From: Dryocola sp051307055
GTDB lineage: Bacteria > Pseudomonadota > Gammaproteobacteria > Enterobacterales > Enterobacteriaceae
Reading direction: 5' to 3'
Assembly (NCBI RefSeq): GCF_051307055.1
Contig: NZ_CP149994.1
Location: 434,001 to 498,000, forward strand
DNA: 64,000 nt
Part shown: positions 1 to 8,826 of the stretch, piece after piece
Layout of the letters: each line of letters begins with the position of its first letter
Numbering within the stretch: position 1 is the first letter of the stretch
Notes under the pieces: model-generated
Databases searched by the model: none
The model's input: only the letters and a program-made list of their open reading frames with translations
What the model was told of the DNA's origin: nothing
Translations under genes and position numbers: made by a program

Positions 1-71
1 AGCTGAAACAGGAGTGGCAGCACGATGTAGACGTGCTGAAGGCCTGGGTTGCGAACGCCCCCAAAAAATGA
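1..71 (+). CDS. arcB: ArcB sensor kinase, C-terminal end only (partial)
   Basis: An open frame enters from the left edge; complete codons begin at position 3, and it stops at TGA 69-71. It encodes the last 22 residues, beginning LKQEWQHDVDVLKAWVAN and ending in two lysines. This resembles, from memory, the extreme C-terminus of the Hpt domain of ArcB, the anoxic redox sensor kinase. ArcB lies directly upstream of elbB in E. coli, and the same neighbour follows here. The assignment rests on a short tail plus synteny, so it is good but not certain. Confidence 0.75.
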   Translation, partial: LKQEWQHDVDVLKAWVANAPKK

Positions 72-89
72 CCCCGGATAAACCGGGGT
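71..89 (+). terminator. Hairpin after arcB, possible terminator
   Basis: The sequence contains CCCCGG-ATAAA-CCGGGG immediately after the arcB stop codon. The stem is perfect and GC-rich, but no T-run follows, so intrinsic termination may be weak. The rest of the 72-303 gap is AT-rich towards elbB and probably holds its promoter; I saw no gene in it. Confidence 0.45.
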
Positions 90-303
90 GCGCGAATACT
101 GCGCCAACACCAGGGAAACAGTGGGTTGCGCCGATTATTTATAAATTGTCATCAAGCGGCACAACCCGTCATCCGCGAGTTGCTCAAAATTAAGATAGCA
201 AAACTTAAAAATTTTGTTACATGAATCAGTAAAATATGTGAACCATAGCGGCCAAATTATTATAACTGATAATCATAGCCGCATGACCAGAAGGAAGAGC
301 CAG

Positions 304-957
304 ATGAAGAGAGTTGGCGTGGTGCTCAGCGGTTGCGGCGTCTACGATGGCAGCGAAATCCATGAGGCGGTGATCACGCTGCTGGCGATAGCGCGTGCGG
401 GCGCTGAAGCGGTCTGCTTCGCCCCCGATAAACCTCAAGCAGAGGTTATCAATCACCTTACCAATGATAAGGCTAATGACAGGCGCAATGTTCTCGTTGA
501 GGCGGCCCGTATCACTCGTGGCGCAATAGCGCCTTTAGCTAACGCGGATGCTGATGAGCTTGATGCTTTGATCGTGCCTGGCGGCTTTGGCGCGGCCAAA
601 AATCTCAGTAATTTCGCGCTGGAGGGCATCGAATGCCTGGTCGACAGCGAACTGCGTCGGCTAACCCGCGAAATGCACGCGCGCAGTAAGCCCATCGGCT
701 TTATGTGTATTGCGCCAGCCATGCTGCCAAAAATTCTGGATATGCCGGTGCGCCTGACCATTGGTACAGATATCGATATTGCTGAAATGCTCGAAGAGAT
801 GGGCGCGGAACATATTCCTTGTCCGGTAGATGACATCGTGGTCGACGAAGAGCATAAAGTCGTTACAACTCCTGCTTACATGCTGGCTACCCGCATTGAT
901 GAAGCCGCAGCCGGGATAGAAAAACTGGTGGCTCGCGTACTGGTGCTCAGCGCATGA
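304..957 (+). CDS. elbB: ElbB, DJ-1/PfpI-family glyoxalase-like protein
   Basis: This 217-residue protein has the same length as E. coli ElbB (isoprenoid biosynthesis protein with amidotransferase-like domain, reported to have glyoxalase activity). It begins MKRVGVVLSGCG and carries the class I glutamine amidotransferase-like fold with VPGGFGAAKN near residue 90 and the nucleophile-elbow region FMCIAPAM near residue 135. An in-frame ATG lies at 214, but the family start is ATG 304, which has an AGGAAG ribosome site about 10 bases upstream. Its stop overlaps the mtgA start (ATGA at 954), so the two genes are translationally coupled as in E. coli. The physiological substrate is not evident from sequence. 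Confidence 0.93.
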   Translation: MKRVGVVLSGCGVYDGSEIHEAVITLLAIARAGAEAVCFAPDKPQAEVINHLTNDKANDRRNVLVEAARITRGAIAPLANADADELDALIVPGGFGAAKNLSNFALEGIECLVDSELRRLTREMHARSKPIGFMCIAPAMLPKILDMPVRLTIGTDIDIAEMLEEMGAEHIPCPVDDIVVDEEHKVVTTPAYMLATRIDEAAAGIEKLVARVLVLSA

Positions 958-1682
958 GGAAAGGGCGTTTTGCGCTCTGGACCTGCATCAAGCGCTGGGT
1001 TTTACGTGCGGTCCTGGCCGTTGTCGGACTATGGATGGCGGGCATTATCCTGTTTAGCTTTCTTCCGGTGCCGTTTTCAGCGGTGATGGCTGAAAGGCAG
1101 CTAAGCGCCTGGCTGACGGGCGATTTTAGCTATGTCGCGCATTCGGACTGGGTAAGTATGGATGAGATTTCCCCGTGGATGCCGCTTGCGGTGATTGCCG
1201 CCGAGGATCAGAAGTTCCCTGAACACTGGGGATTCGATATGGCCTCCATTGAGAAGGCTATCTCCCACAACGAGCGCAACGAGAAGCGCATTCGCGGCGC
1301 CTCCACGCTGTCGCAGCAAACGGCCAAAAATCTCTTTTTATGGGATGGACGAAGCTGGGTGCGCAAGGGCCTGGAAGCCGGGCTTACGCTTGGAATGGAG
1401 GCCGTATGGACGAAGCGCCGTATTCTGACCGTTTATCTGAATATCGCCGAGTTTGGCGAAGGCACGTTCGGCGTCGAAGCGGCGGCGCAGCGTTATTTTC
1501 ATAAGCCGGCAAGCCGTCTGACGGCTTCAGAAGCCGCATTGCTTGCCGCGGTGCTGCCCAATCCAGTCCGTTTTAAAGCGAACGCGCCTTCGGGCTATGT
1601 GCATCAGCGCCAGCGGTGGATTGAACGGCAGATGCGCCAGCTAGGCGGGGAATCGTTCCTGGCGCAGCGCAGCCTGCACTAG
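954..1682 (+). CDS. mtgA: Monofunctional biosynthetic peptidoglycan transglycosylase
   Basis: MtgA polymerises lipid II into glycan strands at the inner membrane without a transpeptidase domain. The 242 residues match the E. coli length. One N-terminal membrane segment lies at about residues 13-37. The GT51 motifs follow in order: EDQKFPEHWGFD (with the catalytic glutamate), RGASTLSQQTAKNLFLW, and RILTVYLNIAEFGEG. The gene overlaps elbB by four bases. It ends two bases before the stop of the convergent npr gene; the yrbL gene that sits between them in E. coli is absent here. Confidence 0.95.
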   Translation: MRKGRFALWTCIKRWVLRAVLAVVGLWMAGIILFSFLPVPFSAVMAERQLSAWLTGDFSYVAHSDWVSMDEISPWMPLAVIAAEDQKFPEHWGFDMASIEKAISHNERNEKRIRGASTLSQQTAKNLFLWDGRSWVRKGLEAGLTLGMEAVWTKRRILTVYLNIAEFGEGTFGVEAAAQRYFHKPASRLTASEAALLAAVLPNPVRFKANAPSGYVHQRQRWIERQMRQLGGESFLAQRSLH

Positions 1683-1683
1683 G

Positions 1684-1956
1684 TTAATCTTCGTCAAAAC
1701 CGGCATTAAACAGCGCGATAACCGCTGCCAGCGCCTGTTCTTCCTGCGGACCGGTAACTTCAATTTCAATCTGCCCGCCTTTGGCCGAATCCAGCATCAG
1801 CAGGGCGATAACGCTGCTGGCTTCGGCTTCGGTTCCCGCTTCATTGCGCAGCATCACCTCTGCATCAAAGCTCTGCACCAGCTCAAACAGCTTCATCGCC
1901 GGACGCGCGTGCATGCCCAGCTTATTGGTGATCTCAACGGTATGTTTGACGGTCAT
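1684..1956 (-). CDS. npr: NPr, phosphocarrier of the nitrogen PTS
   Basis: NPr is an HPr-like protein of 90 residues that passes phosphate from PtsP (EI-Ntr) to PtsN. The phosphoacceptor is His16 in the motif KLGMHARPAM. It is the last gene of the leftward rpoN-hpf-ptsN-rapZ-npr series and overlaps the rapZ stop by four bases. This placement with rpoN and ptsN is conserved in enterobacteria and links nitrogen/potassium signalling with sigma-54. Confidence 0.96.
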   Translation of the reverse strand: MTVKHTVEITNKLGMHARPAMKLFELVQSFDAEVMLRNEAGTEAEASSVIALLMLDSAKGGQIEIEVTGPQEEQALAAVIALFNAGFDED

Positions 1957-2807
1957 GTTTTACGTTTTTCCAGCGTACGGTGGCGGGACTGAACGTTCTT
2001 ACCGCGGGAGCGGAAATAGTCGGCAAGCTGCTCGGCAATATAAACCGAGCGGTGCTTACCGCCGGTACAGCCGATGGCGACGGTCAGGTAGCTGCGATTG
2101 TTGGTTTCCAGCATCGGTAACCAAAGCTCAAGGTAGCTGCGAGTCTGGTAGATAAAGTTGTGAACTTCCGTATGCCTGTCGAGAAAGGCGGCGACAGGGC
2201 GATCCAGACCGGTCATTGGACGCAGTTTAGGGTCCCAGTGCGGGTTTGGCAGGAAGCGCACGTCAAACACGTAATCGGCGTCAATCGGAATACCGTGCTT
2301 AAAGCCGAAGGACTCAAAGACCATCGTCAGCTCGCGCTCGCGTTTGCCCAGCAGGCGCGTGCGCAGCATTTCCGCCAGCTCGTGCACCGACATCTCTGAG
2401 GTATCGATGATCAGATCGGCCCGGGACTTTAGCGGCTCAAGCAGATCGCTCTCTTCATCGATAGCGCTTTCCAGCGACAAATTTTTGCTGGAAAGAGGAT
2501 GCAGACGGCGGGTGTCGCTATAGCGGCGGATCAGCGTGTTGCGATCCGCATCCAGGAACAGGAGCTGCGGGGAGAAAGCATCAGGCAGATTCGTCATCGC
2601 CTGTTCGAATATTTCCGGGTTTTCCGGCATGTTGCGCACGTCGATACTGACCGCCGCAGAAATTTGCCGCTCGGCGAGGGTTTTTGCCAGATCCGGCAGC
2701 AGCACTACCGGCAGGTTATCCACGCAGTAGAATCCCATATCTTCCAGTGCACGCAAGGCTACAGACTTCCCTGAACCAGAGCGGCCGCTGACTATCATCA
2801 GCACCAT
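1953..2807 (-). CDS. rapZ: RapZ, RNase adapter for GlmZ sRNA
   Basis: RapZ (YhbJ) binds the sRNAs GlmY and GlmZ and directs RNase E to GlmZ, controlling glucosamine-6-phosphate synthase. The 284 residues match the E. coli protein. A Walker A motif GRSGSGKS is at residues 8-15. The C-terminal RNA-binding region contains HRSVYIAEQL and a basic end (SRHRTLEKRK). It lies 53 bases downstream of ptsN and overlaps npr. Confidence 0.95.
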   Translation of the reverse strand: MVLMIVSGRSGSGKSVALRALEDMGFYCVDNLPVVLLPDLAKTLAERQISAAVSIDVRNMPENPEIFEQAMTNLPDAFSPQLLFLDADRNTLIRRYSDTRRLHPLSSKNLSLESAIDEESDLLEPLKSRADLIIDTSEMSVHELAEMLRTRLLGKRERELTMVFESFGFKHGIPIDADYVFDVRFLPNPHWDPKLRPMTGLDRPVAAFLDRHTEVHNFIYQTRSYLELWLPMLETNNRSYLTVAIGCTGGKHRSVYIAEQLADYFRSRGKNVQSRHRTLEKRKT

Positions 2808-2860
2808 GTCATCATTCCCCCGACATCTCAGGCTGTGGCATGCGCCATGCCGCAGCCAGA

Positions 2861-3352
2861 TTATTCACTTTCACTACCGTTCTCAGTATTGGTAATGATC
2901 TGATAAAGCTCTTCATCGCTGTTCGCCGCGCGCAGACGGCGGCATATCGTTTTGTCCGCCAGGCGCTTTGCCACCAGGGAGAGGGTGTGCAAATGCGTTT
3001 TGGTCTGATCGGCAGGCACCAGCAAAGCGAACAGCAGGTCGACAGGCTGGTTGTCGATCGCATCGAAAGCGATAGGCGTTTCCAGCTGGATGAAGACCCC
3101 AACGGCGCGCAGGGTATCTTCTTCAAGTTTCCCGTGTGGAATGGCGATGCCATTGCCAATCCCGGTACTCCCCATGCGTTCACGCGTCAGCACCGCTTCA
3201 AAAACGATTTGCGGCGGCAGGCCAAGCTGCTTTGCGGCCAGCTCGCTGACGATCTCCAGCGCGCGTTTTTTGCTCTGGCAGTGGACGCCGCTTCGGGTAC
3301 ATTCCTGGTTAAGGACATTACTAAGCTGTAGAACGGAATCGTTGTTCATCAT
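2861..3352 (-). CDS. ptsN: PtsN, EIIA component of the nitrogen PTS
   Basis: PtsN (EIIA-Ntr) receives phosphate from NPr and in E. coli regulates K+ uptake and sensor kinase KdpD. The 163-residue product has the phosphorylatable His73 in GIAIPHGKLE. A longer frame reaches 3403, but the start at 3352 is preferred: it matches the E. coli N-terminus (M-x-NND) and has AGGTGA four bases upstream. It is followed by rapZ. Confidence 0.95.
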   Translation of the reverse strand: MMNNDSVLQLSNVLNQECTRSGVHCQSKKRALEIVSELAAKQLGLPPQIVFEAVLTRERMGSTGIGNGIAIPHGKLEEDTLRAVGVFIQLETPIAFDAIDNQPVDLLFALLVPADQTKTHLHTLSLVAKRLADKTICRRLRAANSDEELYQIITNTENGSESE

Positions 3353-3437
3353 AAGTTCACCTAAGCATCCTGTTATGCTAACGGCCCGTTGACCTTGAGA
3401 CAACGAGCCGTCGGGGCGTAAACAGATACCTGGATTA

Positions 3438-3725
3438 TCAATGTTGTTTTAGTTTATCTTTATGTTTAGTTAACTGGCGAGCCAGTTTATCGATGAGGCC
3501 GTCAATGGCCGCGTACATGTCCTGGCCTTCGGCGCTGGCATGCAACTCGCCCCCGTTCACATGCAGCGTGGCATCCGCAAGGTGGGTGACTTTTTCCACT
3601 TTTAACACAATATAGACCTGATTAATGCGTTCGAAGTACTGCTCCAGTTTGGCAAACTTCGCATTCACAAAATCGCGCAGTGCGTCCGTGATTTCGACGT
3701 TTTGTCCCGTAATGTTGAGCTGCAT
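3438..3725 (-). CDS. hpf: Ribosome hibernation promoting factor HPF
   Basis: HPF binds the 30S decoding region and promotes 100S dimers in stationary phase. The product is 95 residues and starts MQLNITGQNVEIT, as the short gamma-proteobacterial HPF does; there is no long-form C-terminal dimerisation domain. The frame is open upstream to 3809, but AAGGAAG lies just before ATG 3725. It is 22 bases downstream of rpoN. Confidence 0.95.
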   Translation of the reverse strand: MQLNITGQNVEITDALRDFVNAKFAKLEQYFERINQVYIVLKVEKVTHLADATLHVNGGELHASAEGQDMYAAIDGLIDKLARQLTKHKDKLKQH

Positions 3726-3747
3726 AGTGTCTTCCTTATCAGTTGAG

Positions 3748-5181
3748 TCAGACCAGCTGCTTGCGCTGATTTGACGGTGGTATGGATAAAGACTCTCGGT
3801 ACTTCGCAACGGTGCGGCGTGCCACCATGATCCCCTGATCTGACAGCATAGACGTTAACTTGCTGTCGCTAAGAGGTTTCACCGGGTTTTCCGCAGCAAT
3901 TAATTTCTTCACCAGCGCCCGTATTGCCGTAGAGGAGGCTTCGCCGCCGCTCTCGGTATTCACGTGGCTTGAGAAGAAATATTTCAGTTCAAAAATGCCC
4001 CGCGGGCTATGCAGATATTTCTGAGTCGTCACGCGCGAGATGGTGGACTCATGCATTTCCACCGCCTGCGCAATATCTGCCAGCACCATCGGTTTCATAT
4101 ATTCCGCGCCGTGCTCAAAAAAACCTTGCTGTTGCTCAACGATGCAGCGGCTGACGCGCAGCAGCGTATCGTTGCGGCTTTCCAGACTTTTAATCAGCCA
4201 TTTCGCATCCTGCAGGTTGCTGCGGATATACTGCGAATCGCTGTCGTTTCTGCTGCTGGTGCCGAGCGCGGCATACTGCTGGTTTATTTTCAGGCGTGGA
4301 ATGCTATCTGAATTGAGCTCAACGGTCCATTGTCCCTGGGCTTTACGCACCAGCACATCAGGGATCACATATTCAGGCTCGCCGGTTTGAATGGACTGCC
4401 CGGGGCGCGGATCCAAAGACTGGATCAGGCACATCGCCTCCTTCAGCACATCTTCTTTCAGACGCGTGACGCGCATCAGGCTGCGGAAGTCGTGGTTGGC
4501 CAGCAGATCCAGATGTTCGCTGACGATCAGGCGAGCCTCGTTCAGCCAGGGCGTCTCTTTAGCATATTGTGAAAGCTGAATCAGAAGGCAATCGCGCAGA
4601 TCGCGCGCCGCCACGCCTACGGGATCGAAACGCTGAACGCGCTTGAGCACCGCTTCCACTTCATCAAGGCTCACCTCCTCGTTGCCCATGCTTTCCAGAA
4701 TTTCTTCAAGCGTGACGGTGAGATAGCCGGTTTCATCAACGGCATCAACGATGGAGGTGGCGATGGCGGTATCGGTGTCGGTAAAAGGAGTCAGGTCTAC
4801 CTGCCACATCAGATAGTCCTGAAGCGACTGGGTGGTTTCGCCCTGATAAACGGGAAGCTCGTCGTCGATGTAATCAGTGCCGGTGCCGGAAGGGGTGCCG
4901 GCGGTGTAGATTTCATCCCAGCTTGCATCCAGCGGAAGCTCGTCAGGCATCTCTTTTTGTTCAAGGGCCTCGCGGGTATCCAGCGCTTCGTCTTCGCGAG
5001 TTTCCTGAGCGTCGATTTCTTCATGCAGGTCGGTTTGCTCAAGCAGTGGATTGCTTTCCAGCGCTTGCTGAAGTTCTTGCTGTAGCTCCAGCGTCGACAG
5101 CTGCAGCAGACGGATAGCCTGTTGCAGCTGCGGAGTCATGGCAAGTTGTTGGCTAAGCCGAAGTTGCAAACCTTGCTTCAT
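3748..5181 (-). CDS. rpoN: RNA polymerase sigma-54 factor RpoN
   Basis: Sigma-54 directs transcription from -24/-12 promoters with AAA+ activators. The 477 residues equal the E. coli length. The glutamine-rich activator-response region is at about 1-50, an acidic linker at 60-110, a helix-turn-helix around MHESTISRVTTQKY, and the RpoN box ARRTVAKYRE at residues 454-463. The frame is open to 5325, but ATG 5181 matches the family start (MKQGLQLRLSQQ) and has GAGGAAG upstream. It lies 235 bases below lptB; those bases contain no gene. Confidence 0.97.
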   Translation of the reverse strand: MKQGLQLRLSQQLAMTPQLQQAIRLLQLSTLELQQELQQALESNPLLEQTDLHEEIDAQETREDEALDTREALEQKEMPDELPLDASWDEIYTAGTPSGTGTDYIDDELPVYQGETTQSLQDYLMWQVDLTPFTDTDTAIATSIVDAVDETGYLTVTLEEILESMGNEEVSLDEVEAVLKRVQRFDPVGVAARDLRDCLLIQLSQYAKETPWLNEARLIVSEHLDLLANHDFRSLMRVTRLKEDVLKEAMCLIQSLDPRPGQSIQTGEPEYVIPDVLVRKAQGQWTVELNSDSIPRLKINQQYAALGTSSRNDSDSQYIRSNLQDAKWLIKSLESRNDTLLRVSRCIVEQQQGFFEHGAEYMKPMVLADIAQAVEMHESTISRVTTQKYLHSPRGIFELKYFFSSHVNTESGGEASSTAIRALVKKLIAAENPVKPLSDSKLTSMLSDQGIMVARRTVAKYRESLSIPPSNQRKQLV

Positions 5182-5416
5182 ATTCAGAGCGAACTTCCTC
5201 AGGTAAATACTCGCCATACGTTGAGCTACAGGGGCGTTGGCTGCACGCTTATTCGGCTCAACCATGAACCTCACCCCATCAGGAGTGTACAAATCTGTTC
5301 CAGACAAATTTGTCATCCCGGTCACTTACTGAAGTAAACGACCGGGAAGTCACTCCCTTGCCGCCTGGCGGCAACTCAAATTATTTAGAGTATTGCTAAA
5401 TATGCTTCCTACCCTA

Positions 5417-6142
5417 TCAGAGTCTGAACTCTTCGCCCAGATAGACGCGCTTAACATGCTCATCTTCCAGGATTTCAGCCGGCGTGCCGTGTGCGATTAG
5501 ATGCCCCTGGCTGACGATATAAGCGCGTTCACAAACCGCAAGGGTTTCGCGTACGTTATGGTCAGTAATCAGCACGCCGAGCCCGCTGTCGCGTAAATGC
5601 TCGATAATTCGCTTGATGTCGATAACGGAAATGGGGTCAACGCCGGCAAAAGGTTCATCCAGCAGAATAAATTTTGGATTTGCGGCTAAGGCGCGGGCGA
5701 TTTCCACACGACGGCGTTCGCCGCCGGACAGCGACTGGCCGAGGTTATTACGCAAATGCTCAATGTGGAACTCTTCCATCAGCTCGTTCGCACGGTCCTC
5801 GCGCTGCTCAGCGCTCAGGTCGTCGCGGATTTGCAGCACCGCCATCAGGTTATCAAATACGCTCAGGCGACGGAAAATCGAGGCTTCCTGCGGCAGGTAG
5901 CCGATACCCCGGCGCGCACGGGCGTGCAGCGGCAGCATGCTGATATCGTCATCATCAATGATGATATTGCCCGCATCACGCGGCACGATGCCGACGACCA
6001 TGTAGAAGGTCGTGGTTTTACCCGCGCCGTTGGGTCCGAGCAGGCCGACAATTTCGCCGGATTTAACGGTCAGACTAACGTCTTCCACCACGCGACGGCC
6101 CTTATAGGCCTTGGCGAGGTTTTTCGCGATTAAAGTTGCCAT
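5417..6142 (-). CDS. lptB: LptB, ATPase of the LPS export transporter
   Basis: LptB is the cytoplasmic ATPase of LptB2FGC, which extracts LPS from the inner membrane. The 241 residues include Walker A GPNGAGKT at 36-43, the signature LSGGERRRVEIARAL and Walker B LLDEPFAGVDP. The start is six bases below the lptA stop, indicating one transcript lptC-lptA-lptB. Confidence 0.97.
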   Translation of the reverse strand: MATLIAKNLAKAYKGRRVVEDVSLTVKSGEIVGLLGPNGAGKTTTFYMVVGIVPRDAGNIIIDDDDISMLPLHARARRGIGYLPQEASIFRRLSVFDNLMAVLQIRDDLSAEQREDRANELMEEFHIEHLRNNLGQSLSGGERRRVEIARALAANPKFILLDEPFAGVDPISVIDIKRIIEHLRDSGLGVLITDHNVRETLAVCERAYIVSQGHLIAHGTPAEILEDEHVKRVYLGEEFRL

Positions 6143-6148
6143 AACGAA

Positions 6149-6700
6149 TTAGTTGCTCTTTTTGGGTGCCGGCGCCTGGCCATTTTTATTCTGCAATTGT
6201 GAAGGCACCAGAATGGTGGTCACGCGCTTACCTTTCTCACTAAAGGCCTGCATTTTCTGCTCTTTGACCAGATAGGTAATTTTGTCGCCTTTGATGTTGC
6301 TGTCGAGCTGCTCCAGGAACGCGTCGCCGGTCAGCACCACAAAGTCGTTCTGCAATTCATAATGCATGGTGGAGGCGTGGCCTTTTACCGGCTTGCCGCT
6401 GTCCTGCATCTGATAAAACGTTGCCGGCTTACCAAAGCCGTCGATAACTTCTTTACCCTGTTCGCCGCCCGGGCGGGTCACCACGACTTTATCGGCGTTG
6501 ATTTTGATACTGCCCTGCGTCACCACAACGTTGCCGGTGAAGGTAACGACGTTGCCCTGCATATCCAGCGACTGCTGATCTGATTCAATATGAATAGGCT
6601 TCTCGGTATCGCCGGTCAGCGCAAAGGCCGAAAAACTGGCGGCCAGAAGCGTACTGGTTAATACCAGGTTACGGCTGAGTTTGTTTATTCTGGATTTCAT
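6149..6700 (-). CDS. lptA: LptA, periplasmic LPS bridge protein
   Basis: LptA polymerises into the OstA-fold bridge that carries LPS across the periplasm. The product is 183 residues, with a signal peptide cleaved after about residue 27 (SAFA followed by LTGDTE). The mature region carries the beta-jellyroll signature VTFTGNVVVTQG. The start at 6700 aligns with the E. coli protein; an upstream ATG at 6721 is in frame but would add seven residues before the signal peptide. The coding region overlaps the end of lptC by 32 bases. Confidence 0.95.
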   Translation of the reverse strand: MKSRINKLSRNLVLTSTLLAASFSAFALTGDTEKPIHIESDQQSLDMQGNVVTFTGNVVVTQGSIKINADKVVVTRPGGEQGKEVIDGFGKPATFYQMQDSGKPVKGHASTMHYELQNDFVVLTGDAFLEQLDSNIKGDKITYLVKEQKMQAFSEKGKRVTTILVPSQLQNKNGQAPAPKKSN

Positions 6701-7244
6701 AGGATGTTCTAACCTTTTCAATCAGCTCGGCATTTTTGCTGCGTAAGTTTCCGCGCATTTTCAGGCCGCTGGAGTTAAAGCTGGTACCGTACAGCGTCAC
6801 CAAATCATCGGACGCGACATCCTGGGTGATCAGGTTAACCTGCGCATTGTCTGTGGTAATTTTGCGTAACTGCGAATCGGGAGTCAGGGCCGTGAGAACA
6901 ACATTCCCATACAGATACAGCATTCGGTCATTAGTCAGTTTGGCGCGATCTGCCCGTAATGACCAGGTTGCAACTTTATTTTCATCGTACTGCGTCATGA
7001 CCGGCATGGTGAACCAGGAAATGGCAGATTCAGAAAAATATTCAACGTGTTCGGCCACCAGACGGTAATTCAACGCCCCTTTCGGGTCATAGACTATCGT
7101 CGTGGAATGTTCGCTTTTATAGGTTGGCTCGTTATTGTTCACGGAAACCGGCGCAACGATCTCTTTATCGGCCAGATTAATGCCGATCAGCACCAGCGCT
7201 GCAAGCGACAGCAGGATGATAACCCAACGCCTTGTTTTACTCAT
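6669..7244 (-). CDS. lptC: LptC, inner-membrane anchored LPS transport protein
   Basis: LptC receives LPS from LptB2FG and hands it to LptA. The 191 residues match E. coli LptC. A single membrane segment at about residues 8-24 is followed by a periplasmic OstA-like domain. The start overlaps the kdsC stop by four bases and the 3' end overlaps lptA, so the three genes are tightly coupled. Confidence 0.95.
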   Translation of the reverse strand: MSKTRRWVIILLSLAALVLIGINLADKEIVAPVSVNNNEPTYKSEHSTTIVYDPKGALNYRLVAEHVEYFSESAISWFTMPVMTQYDENKVATWSLRADRAKLTNDRMLYLYGNVVLTALTPDSQLRKITTDNAQVNLITQDVASDDLVTLYGTSFNSSGLKMRGNLRSKNAELIEKVRTSYEIQNKQTQP

Positions 7245-7807
7245 ATGGATAGCCCTTTGGCCTCATCAAGCTTTCCTTGCGCCAGTAATAACAGGTCGCA
7301 GACTTCGCGCACGGCTCCGCGTCCGCCGGTGATGCGGGTAACGTAGCCCGCTCGCGGCGTCAGCAGCGGATGCGCATCGGCAACGGCGACGCTTAGCCCG
7401 CACTCCGCCATCACCGGCCAGTCGATAAGGTCGTCGCCGACATACGCCGCCTGTTCCGGCCGCAGGGCGAGTTTATCCAGCAGATCGCGAAAAGCCAGCA
7501 GCTTATCGGATTGCCCCTGATAAAGGTGGCTGATGCCCAACGTTTCACAGCGGTCTTCGAGCAGCTTTGCCTTGCGGCCGGTAATAATGGCGACTTCAAT
7601 GCCGGAGGTGAGGGCGCAACGAATACCGTAGCCGTCACGCACGTTAAAAGCCTTCAGCTCTTCACCGCTGTTGCCCATATAGATCAGGCCGTCTGACATA
7701 ACGCCGTCGACATCCAGAATAAGCAGGCGCACGTTTGCCGCCCGCTCCATCACGCGCGCGCTCACGGGCCCGTAGCAGGTATCGAGCGACGCTTCATGGT
7801 TACTCAT
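7241..7807 (-). CDS. kdsC: Kdo-8-phosphate phosphatase KdsC
   Basis: KdsC removes phosphate from 3-deoxy-D-manno-octulosonate 8-phosphate, giving Kdo for LPS. It is a C0-type HAD phosphatase of 188 residues with nucleophile motif LDVDGV (Asp32, Asp34), motif II ITGRK and motif IV YVGDDLID. ATG 7807 matches the family start (MSNHEAS); the frame is open for 28 further codons. It lies 16 bases below kdsD. Confidence 0.96.
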   Translation of the reverse strand: MSNHEASLDTCYGPVSARVMERAANVRLLILDVDGVMSDGLIYMGNSGEELKAFNVRDGYGIRCALTSGIEVAIITGRKAKLLEDRCETLGISHLYQGQSDKLLAFRDLLDKLALRPEQAAYVGDDLIDWPVMAECGLSVAVADAHPLLTPRAGYVTRITGGRGAVREVCDLLLLAQGKLDEAKGLSI

Positions 7808-7823
7808 TAATTCTAATCCTTTG

Positions 7824-8810
7824 TTAAACCACGCCTGCGCGCAGCATGTCGTGCATATGTACCACACCGAGCAGCTGGTCGCCATCGGCAACCAGCACTG
7901 AAGTAATATGGCGGGACTGCATCAGGTTTAAGGCGTCTACCGCAAGCGTCCCCGGACGGACGCGAATACCGCCCGCCGTCATCACATCTGCGATATTAAG
8001 GGCGTGCAAATCAACGCCCATATCAAAGACGCGGCGTAAATCGCCATCGGTAAAGATGCCTTCGATTTTCATCAGATCGTCGCAGATAACCGTCATGCCC
8101 ATATTTTTACGGGTAATTTCCAGCAGCGCATCGCGCAGCGACGCCTCCTTGCTGACATGAGGGATTTCATCGCCGGTGTGCATGATATCGTTGACGCGTA
8201 ATAACAGCTTACGTCCCAGCGCGCCGCCAGGATGCGAAAGCGCGAAATCCTGCTGGGTAAAGCCGCGGGCTTTCAGCAGGGCGACCGCCAGCGCATCGCC
8301 CATCACCAGCGTGGCCGTGGTGCTGGTGGTCGGAGCCAGGCCCAGCGGGCAGGCTTCCTGGGGAACTTTGATGCAAAGATGGATATCGGCAGCGCGGCCC
8401 ATGGCGCTGTCAGGGCGGCCCGTCATGCAGATCAGCGGCACCTGAAGGCGCTTAAGCACGGGGATCAGCGCCAGAATTTCGTTGGACTCGCCGGAATTGG
8501 AAATGGCGATCACCACGTCCTGCGCGGTAACCATGCCGAGATCGCCGTGGCTTGCTTCACCAGGATGAACAAAAAAGGCGGGCGTGCCGGTGCTGGCAAA
8601 AGTCGCCGCCATTTTTTTACCGATATGGCCTGATTTGCCCATCCCCATGACGACCACTTTGCCTGAGCAATAGAAAATCTTTTCGCAGGCCTGCGAGAAG
8701 TCTGCGTTGATATATTGATCAAGCTGCGCCAGGCCTTCACGTTCAATATTCAGGACATCCTTGCCTGCCTGTTGAAAGTCAAAACCCGGCTGTAAATCTA
8801 CGTGTGACAT
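7824..8810 (-). CDS. kdsD: Arabinose-5-phosphate isomerase KdsD
   Basis: KdsD interconverts ribulose 5-phosphate and arabinose 5-phosphate, the first step to Kdo. The 328 residues hold an N-terminal SIS sugar-isomerase domain (about 40-180, with GMGKSGHIG and SNSGES) and two CBS domains (about 205-325). The start at 8810 (MSHVDLQPGFDF) corresponds to E. coli KdsD. It is directly followed by kdsC. Confidence 0.96.
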   Translation of the reverse strand: MSHVDLQPGFDFQQAGKDVLNIEREGLAQLDQYINADFSQACEKIFYCSGKVVVMGMGKSGHIGKKMAATFASTGTPAFFVHPGEASHGDLGMVTAQDVVIAISNSGESNEILALIPVLKRLQVPLICMTGRPDSAMGRAADIHLCIKVPQEACPLGLAPTTSTTATLVMGDALAVALLKARGFTQQDFALSHPGGALGRKLLLRVNDIMHTGDEIPHVSKEASLRDALLEITRKNMGMTVICDDLMKIEGIFTDGDLRRVFDMGVDLHALNIADVMTAGGIRVRPGTLAVDALNLMQSRHITSVLVADGDQLLGVVHMHDMLRAGVV

Positions 8811-8826
8811 ATTTTCCGTTTCCGTT

